In this document: one piece after another, positions 6,021-9,141 of the stretch
Numbering within the stretch: the first letter of the stretch is position 1
How the letters are laid out: each line of letters opens with the position of its first letter
Assembly (NCBI GenBank): GCA_964657325.1
Contig: CAZZVE010000210.1
Span: forward strand, 1-9,141
Length of the DNA stretch: 9,141 nucleotides
Source of the DNA: JBBQVS01 sp964657325
GTDB taxonomy: Bacteria > Chloroflexota > Ktedonobacteria > Ktedonobacterales > Ktedonobacteraceae
Direction of reading: 5' to 3'
Notes under the pieces: generated by a model
What the model was told of the DNA's origin: nothing
The model's database searches: none
Seen by the model: the letters and a program-made list of their open reading frames with translations, nothing else
Position numbers and translations under genes: made by a program

Positions 6021-7712
6021 ATGCTTAAACAGCAACACGCAGGAAGAGCAAACGAGGGATATCGCAAACGCGTCTCTCCGTTGCTCCTTCTGGGAGTTAG
6101 TGTACCGCTAATACTTATGGTGCTAGCTCTGGTTGTATTTGTCGCGCCACGTCTGGCATCTTCACATGCAGCAGGTGCGGCGGATAACATGGATTGCACG
6201 CTTATCGTGCCTCCCAATCCATTATCAGCACAAGGATTAGCGACACCATATCGACTAGTTGCTACGAATCCAGCAAACGGTGCATGTCATGAAGCGGCGA
6301 AAACACAAGCTGCATTTGTGCAAGGTGCCGTTATTGATATCAGAACAGGTGCGATCTCTGTCTATAATCCCGTTGTTGTTGACGATGGGACACAGCCAGC
6401 CGCACAACCTGTTGTGCCACAGTTGCCAGCCGCCAGTGTTGTGGCTCTCTGGTTTGGCTTTAATGGTGGCAACTTGACATTGCAAGATAATAACGGGAGT
6501 CTGCGACAAGGAAGATGTGTCAACGGCACTAATGGTTCTATCTTTGGACAATTCGCGTACTGCAACGCGCCAACATTCTTCGCCGTCGCCAATTTTGCGA
6601 TGCGACGTGGGCAACTCGTACCACCTGCACTTGGAACGGCAAACGATGGCAAGACTTGCCCAACGGTTCGTGACTTTAGTGTGGTCGATATGGATCAGAG
6701 CGACAATGTAACCACTCAGTATCTTATCAATGGCAACGGTCAGGTTGCGCAACTTACGGCGGCTAATAGTGCAGCATTGACAAACGCTGGTGGTGCACAA
6801 ACGCAGACGCCACAGTTGCAGGTGAATGCTAGTGACAATCGCCTTCTCGCTGTCGCGTTAGATGGTGCCCTCGGTTGTCATCCATGGACAGCACCAGACC
6901 TTGCTGATCCTGGTCAAATGGTTCCAGCACTGCCCCTTAACGAGCTACAGGCTGCGAAATTCCAAGGTGCTCCTATAGCCGTTGTACCTGCAAACGATCC
7001 GATGGTGCTTGTGAACGGACAGCCAAATCTGCTCAAGGTTAATGCGTACCGTCTCGGCGTAGATCAGCCACTTGTCTTCAACTTGAATGGCGCGAGCACA
7101 ACTACCTACTGCACCAACATACTGAACACAGCACCTGCTCGTTTACAGCTCGATATGCAGACGACGATCAATCGTCCATCACCTGATACAGCGGTGGCTA
7201 ACAATCTCTTTACTTTCCTGTCACAACGCTTGTCTGCAACCTTTGGAGCCAATGGCCTCAACTGTGCTGCACTATTGAATCAGCCTAATCCTGTCGCGGT
7301 GACAGTAGATGGAAATGGCGTAGCAACAGCGGCAACCATCACTGTTCCTAATGGTACCGGAAACGGTACTGGTACTGGCACTGGTGGTGGAAACGGCACT
7401 GGTGGAGGCAATGGGACAGGAGGAACGAATACACCTGTAAACTGTGTATTCAATGGAACTGCTATCCCTAACTGCACAGGAACACAGACCAGCAATGGAC
7501 AGGCTTGCACCTTCGCGGTGACGGCTACGAATCAGGTGAACATTACTTGTGCGGCAGCAGGCACTCAACAAGGCACACAACCTACATCCACGCCTGTAGC
7601 AACGCAGACTACACCTACTACACCTGTGGCAACGCAAACAACGCCTACCACACAGACCACACCTGCGCCACTGGCAACGCCTAGTCCGCAGGCCACTCAA
7701 CAAGGTCAATAG
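6021..7712 (+). CDS. exported cysteine-containing protein with Gly/Thr linker and Thr/Pro-rich tail, unknown function
   Basis: A 563-residue protein predicted to be exported. A basic N-terminus (RKRVSP, 15-20) leads into a hydrophobic core (about 21-46) and a small-residue cleavage region (SSHAAG); it could also remain membrane-anchored. The body (about 55-440) begins MDCTLIVPPNPLSAQGLATPYRL and contains SIFGQFAYCNAPTFF and CPTVRDFSVVDMDQSD. It holds 8 cysteines, with 4 more after the linker, an even total of 12 fitting disulfides outside the cell. Residues 444-469 are a Gly/Thr/Asn linker, then a small Cys-containing segment (474-516), then a Thr/Pro/Gln tail with two exact copies of PVATQTTPTT. 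There is no LPxTG motif or C-terminal membrane anchor. From memory, the body resembles secreted proteins of filamentous fungi; I could not check this. No catalytic motif is seen. Confidence 0.88.
   Translation: MLKQQHAGRANEGYRKRVSPLLLLGVSVPLILMVLALVVFVAPRLASSHAAGAADNMDCTLIVPPNPLSAQGLATPYRLVATNPANGACHEAAKTQAAFVQGAVIDIRTGAISVYNPVVVDDGTQPAAQPVVPQLPAASVVALWFGFNGGNLTLQDNNGSLRQGRCVNGTNGSIFGQFAYCNAPTFFAVANFAMRRGQLVPPALGTANDGKTCPTVRDFSVVDMDQSDNVTTQYLINGNGQVAQLTAANSAALTNAGGAQTQTPQLQVNASDNRLLAVALDGALGCHPWTAPDLADPGQMVPALPLNELQAAKFQGAPIAVVPANDPMVLVNGQPNLLKVNAYRLGVDQPLVFNLNGASTTTYCTNILNTAPARLQLDMQTTINRPSPDTAVANNLFTFLSQRLSATFGANGLNCAALLNQPNPVAVTVDGNGVATAATITVPNGTGNGTGTGTGGGNGTGGGNGTGGTNTPVNCVFNGTAIPNCTGTQTSNGQACTFAVTATNQVNITCAAAGTQQGTQPTSTPVATQTTPTTPVATQTTPTTQTTPAPLATPSPQATQQGQ
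7350..7427 (+). repeat. coding low-complexity tract, Gly/Thr/Asn linker
   Basis: Imperfect repeats of codons for Gly-Thr and Gly-Gly-Asn (residues 444-469: NGTGNGTGTGTG and GGGNGTG units) in the first exported protein. Synonymous codons vary (GGT, GGC, GGA, GGG), so the tract is kept at protein level and is not a recent slippage expansion. It looks like a flexible spacer between the main body and the C-terminal Cys segment. Confidence 0.7.
7593..7652 (+). repeat. two 30-bp tandem repeats coding PVATQTTPTT
   Basis: Two adjacent 30-bp units encode identical decapeptides (residues 525-544), differing only at synonymous positions. Partial units continue to the C-terminus (QTTPAPLATPSP). Thr/Pro-rich tails of this kind are common in cell-surface proteins as extended spacers. 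Confidence 0.75.
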
Positions 7713-7743
7713 TACAACTTTCGTTTTACTGTGAAACTAGTGA

Positions 7744-7766
7744 GTCGCTCTGTTTTTCAGAGCGAC
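7744..7766 (+). terminator. 9-bp hairpin between the two exported-protein genes
   Basis: GTCGCTCTG (7744-7752) and CAGAGCGAC (7758-7766) pair perfectly around TTTTT. It sits 31 nt after the stop of the first gene and 27 nt before the start of the second. The sequence after it (CACGGAAAAATTC) has no T-run, so full termination is doubtful. It may be an attenuator or an mRNA-stabilising hairpin that makes the expression of the two genes unequal. Confidence 0.5.
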
Positions 7767-7780
7767 CACGGAAAAATTCT

Positions 7781-7787
7781 AGGAGAG
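7781..7787 (+). promoter_or_regulatory. ribosome binding site fixing the start at 7794
   Basis: AGGAGAG lies 6 nt before the ATG at 7794, a near-ideal Shine-Dalgarno. The in-frame ATG at 7731 lies upstream of the intergenic hairpin and has no such site. Translation from 7731 would also put 21 hydrophilic residues ahead of the signal peptide. Confidence 0.85.
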
Positions 7788-7793
7788 ACTTTC

Positions 7794-9062
7794 ATGTCTA
7801 GGAAACGTACTTCGCTTATCTTGTCACTGAGTATAGCCCTCCTTAGCATTATGCTTGCTGTCGGTGCTATTCTCGTGTTAAACAATACAGGCATCATCCA
7901 TGCGGCAGGCATAGGCGACTCAGGGGTCCAGAGAGTACAAAACAACAATAATAACAACAACGGACAGCAGCAGTATAACAACAATGGTCAGCAGTATAAC
8001 AATAACAACAACGGATATCATGCTCGCTATAGCACTATTGGTGATCTCCATACTGTCTCGCCAGTGGCAAGTACGATGTTTGTTGTTGATGGTGCTGGCA
8101 AGACTGTTACAACTGATGCCAACCCTTATGGCATTGCGATTGCGCCATCTTCAGTAGCAAAGATGCCAGGAGCCGTAAAACCCGGCGATCTTGTCGTCAC
8201 GAACTTTGGTGCCAATCAGACAGGAAAAACGTTGGTTCGTATTCCTAACAAACAAGGACCTGCTCATCTTCTCAATAACATGATGGACAAAGGGACAAAC
8301 GGTCCTGCTGATGAAGCGTTCAATACAATGACAGGTTCCAATTGGGTTGCTAATACAAGTGGTAATAACATCCAGGTGTTTGATACAAACGGCAAGGTTA
8401 CTGCCACTATCACGAATCCTATGTTCAATATGCCATGGGGACAAGCGTTTAATGGTGGCGTTCACAACCCTAACGACGGTGCGACTGCATCCTTCTTCTC
8501 AACAAACGCAGCGGATGGCACAATCGACCGTATTGACCTTATCCCTGCAGGTTATGATGGTAAAGTTACATTCAAGGTTTTCCAGATCGGGCAACTTGCA
8601 CATACAGGTAAGCAAACGTTCATCGCAATCACATGGGTGTCCAAACTTCGTGTAGGCGATGATACCTATTCGGATGTTCTTTTAGCACTTGATACCGTCA
8701 ACAACCGTATCGCGGCCTATCCAAACAGTTCAACTCATCATACACAGAATACGAAATCGACAAATCAGGGCATGACCGTCTTCAAAGGCAATCCGCTACA
8801 AGGTCCTGTTGGTCTCACTATTAGCCCAACAACAGGCCACTTACTTGTGGTAAATTCACAGAAGAACGATCTTATAGAACTGAACCTCTCGACAGGCAAA
8901 GTCGTTGGTGATGTCCAGATCGACAACGTGCCAGTAGACGCTGACACAGGCAACGGGTCTGCATTGTTTGGAGTAGCAGCAGCCATGGATAAAGATGGCA
9001 ATCTCGAAGTCTACTTCACCGACGATAACACGAATACCGTCAACGTATTGCATCGGGTATAG
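7794..9062 (+). CDS. exported beta-propeller-like (NHL-type repeat) protein
   Basis: A 422-residue predicted exported protein of unknown function. MSRKRTSLILSLSIALLSIMLAVGAILVL is a signal peptide or N-terminal anchor, with a likely cleavage region near IIHAAG. Residues 50-74 are an Asn/Gln/Gly/Tyr linker. From about residue 80 onward come repeated blade-like units: PYGIAIAPSS, PGDLVVTNFG, NWVANTSGNNIQVFDTNGKV, GPVGLTISPTTGHLLVVNSQKNDLIELNLSTGKVVGDV and LFGVAAAMDKDGNLEVYFTDDNTNTVNVL. This 'predict, display, variable' pattern is typical of NHL/YVTN-like beta-propellers (compare the TIGR03118-type family). There are no cysteines, unlike the gene before it. I see no enzyme active site; binding to a polymer or surface role is a guess. 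It follows the first exported-protein gene by 81 bp on the same strand and may share its transcript. Confidence 0.9.
   Translation: MSRKRTSLILSLSIALLSIMLAVGAILVLNNTGIIHAAGIGDSGVQRVQNNNNNNNGQQQYNNNGQQYNNNNNGYHARYSTIGDLHTVSPVASTMFVVDGAGKTVTTDANPYGIAIAPSSVAKMPGAVKPGDLVVTNFGANQTGKTLVRIPNKQGPAHLLNNMMDKGTNGPADEAFNTMTGSNWVANTSGNNIQVFDTNGKVTATITNPMFNMPWGQAFNGGVHNPNDGATASFFSTNAADGTIDRIDLIPAGYDGKVTFKVFQIGQLAHTGKQTFIAITWVSKLRVGDDTYSDVLLALDTVNNRIAAYPNSSTHHTQNTKSTNQGMTVFKGNPLQGPVGLTISPTTGHLLVVNSQKNDLIELNLSTGKVVGDVQIDNVPVDADTGNGSALFGVAAAMDKDGNLEVYFTDDNTNTVNVLHRV
7941..8015 (+). repeat. coding Asn/Gln-rich tract
   Basis: Runs of AAC/AAT codons give seven Asn, then GQQQY, NNN, GQQY and five Asn. The unit CAGCAGTATAACAA occurs twice (from about 7968 and 7989), showing local duplication. 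It is a disordered linker between the signal peptide and the propeller. Confidence 0.8.
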
Positions 9063-9087
9063 TATCTCTCATACAGCGTGTATTGAT

Positions 9088-9141
9088 AACGTCACATGAT
9101 ACCAAACACAGGGTACCCTGTGTTTGGTATCATGTGACGTT
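9088..9141. terminator. perfect 54-bp palindrome after the propeller gene
   Basis: Positions 9088-9114 and 9115-9141 are exact reverse complements with no spacer; the centre is GGGTACCC. It begins 26 nt after the TAG stop (9060-9062). The symmetry holds to the last base of the window and may extend further. As RNA it forms a stem of more than 20 bp, fitting a transcript end. Whether a T-run follows cannot be seen. Confidence 0.65.

Noticed and set aside
6255..6800. Minus-strand 181-codon ORF inside the first exported gene
   Set aside because: It is a shadow of the plus-strand gene, whose signal peptide and domain pattern are clear; the composition is atypical (rich in Cys, Ser and Thr).
7731..7793. 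Upstream ATG (7731) for the propeller gene
   Set aside because: The 21 extra codons span the intergenic hairpin and the strong ribosome binding site of the ATG at 7794, and would bury the signal peptide.
7941..8015. Possible CRISPR-like or tandem non-coding repeat
   Set aside because: The repeats are in frame, encode an Asn/Gln linker, and have no spacer-repeat architecture.

Overview
The window looks like chromosomal DNA from a free-living, probably Gram-positive-type bacterium. My best guess is Chloroflexota, class Ktedonobacteria. This rests on the mix of a ribozyme-controlled glmS, a glutamine-dependent nadE, exported proteins with long Asn-, Gly/Thr- and Thr/Pro-rich stretches, and interspersed hairpin repeats. 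No marker gene fixes the taxonomy.

Layout. Positions 59-1936 (minus) hold a complete glmS, glucosamine-6-phosphate synthase. Its leader (about 2190-1937, minus) contains a sequence that folds as a glmS ribozyme (2179-2027). I identified it by its AGCGC cleavage-site block, the UUGACGAGG block after P2, the P2.1 stem, the P3/P3.1 pseudoknot and the P4 hairpin with a GUAA loop. A promoter-like TTGACT/CATAAA pair lies just upstream. Positions 2245-2545 are non-coding: an operator-like palindrome, a 100-bp REP/MITE-like element made of three hairpins, and a TATAAT box ahead of the next gene. Positions 2558-3169 (plus) encode a PadR-family regulator that converges on nadE (3212-4978, minus), with a perfect 18-bp hairpin between them. 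Divergent from nadE is an unrecognised membrane protein (5077-5622, plus). A perfect 37-bp hairpin starts at the base after its stop codon.

After about 300 bp of non-coding DNA come two plus-strand genes for exported proteins. The first (6021-7712) is a 563-residue, 12-cysteine protein with a Gly/Thr/Asn linker and a Thr/Pro-rich tail. The second (7794-9062) is a cysteine-free, beta-propeller-like protein with an Asn/Gln-rich N-terminal linker. An 81-bp gap with a 9-bp hairpin separates them. Downstream, the window ends in a perfect 54-bp palindrome (9088-9141) that may continue past the edge.

How the genes work together: GlmS supplies the amino sugar for cell-wall precursors, and its mRNA would be cleaved when GlcN6P is plentiful. 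NadE makes the last step of NAD. No pathway link joins these to the exported pair. The points most worth following are the divergent glmS ribozyme, the series of long, perfect, mutually unrelated palindromes at gene 3' ends, and the first exported protein, which resembles secreted fungal proteins as I recall them.
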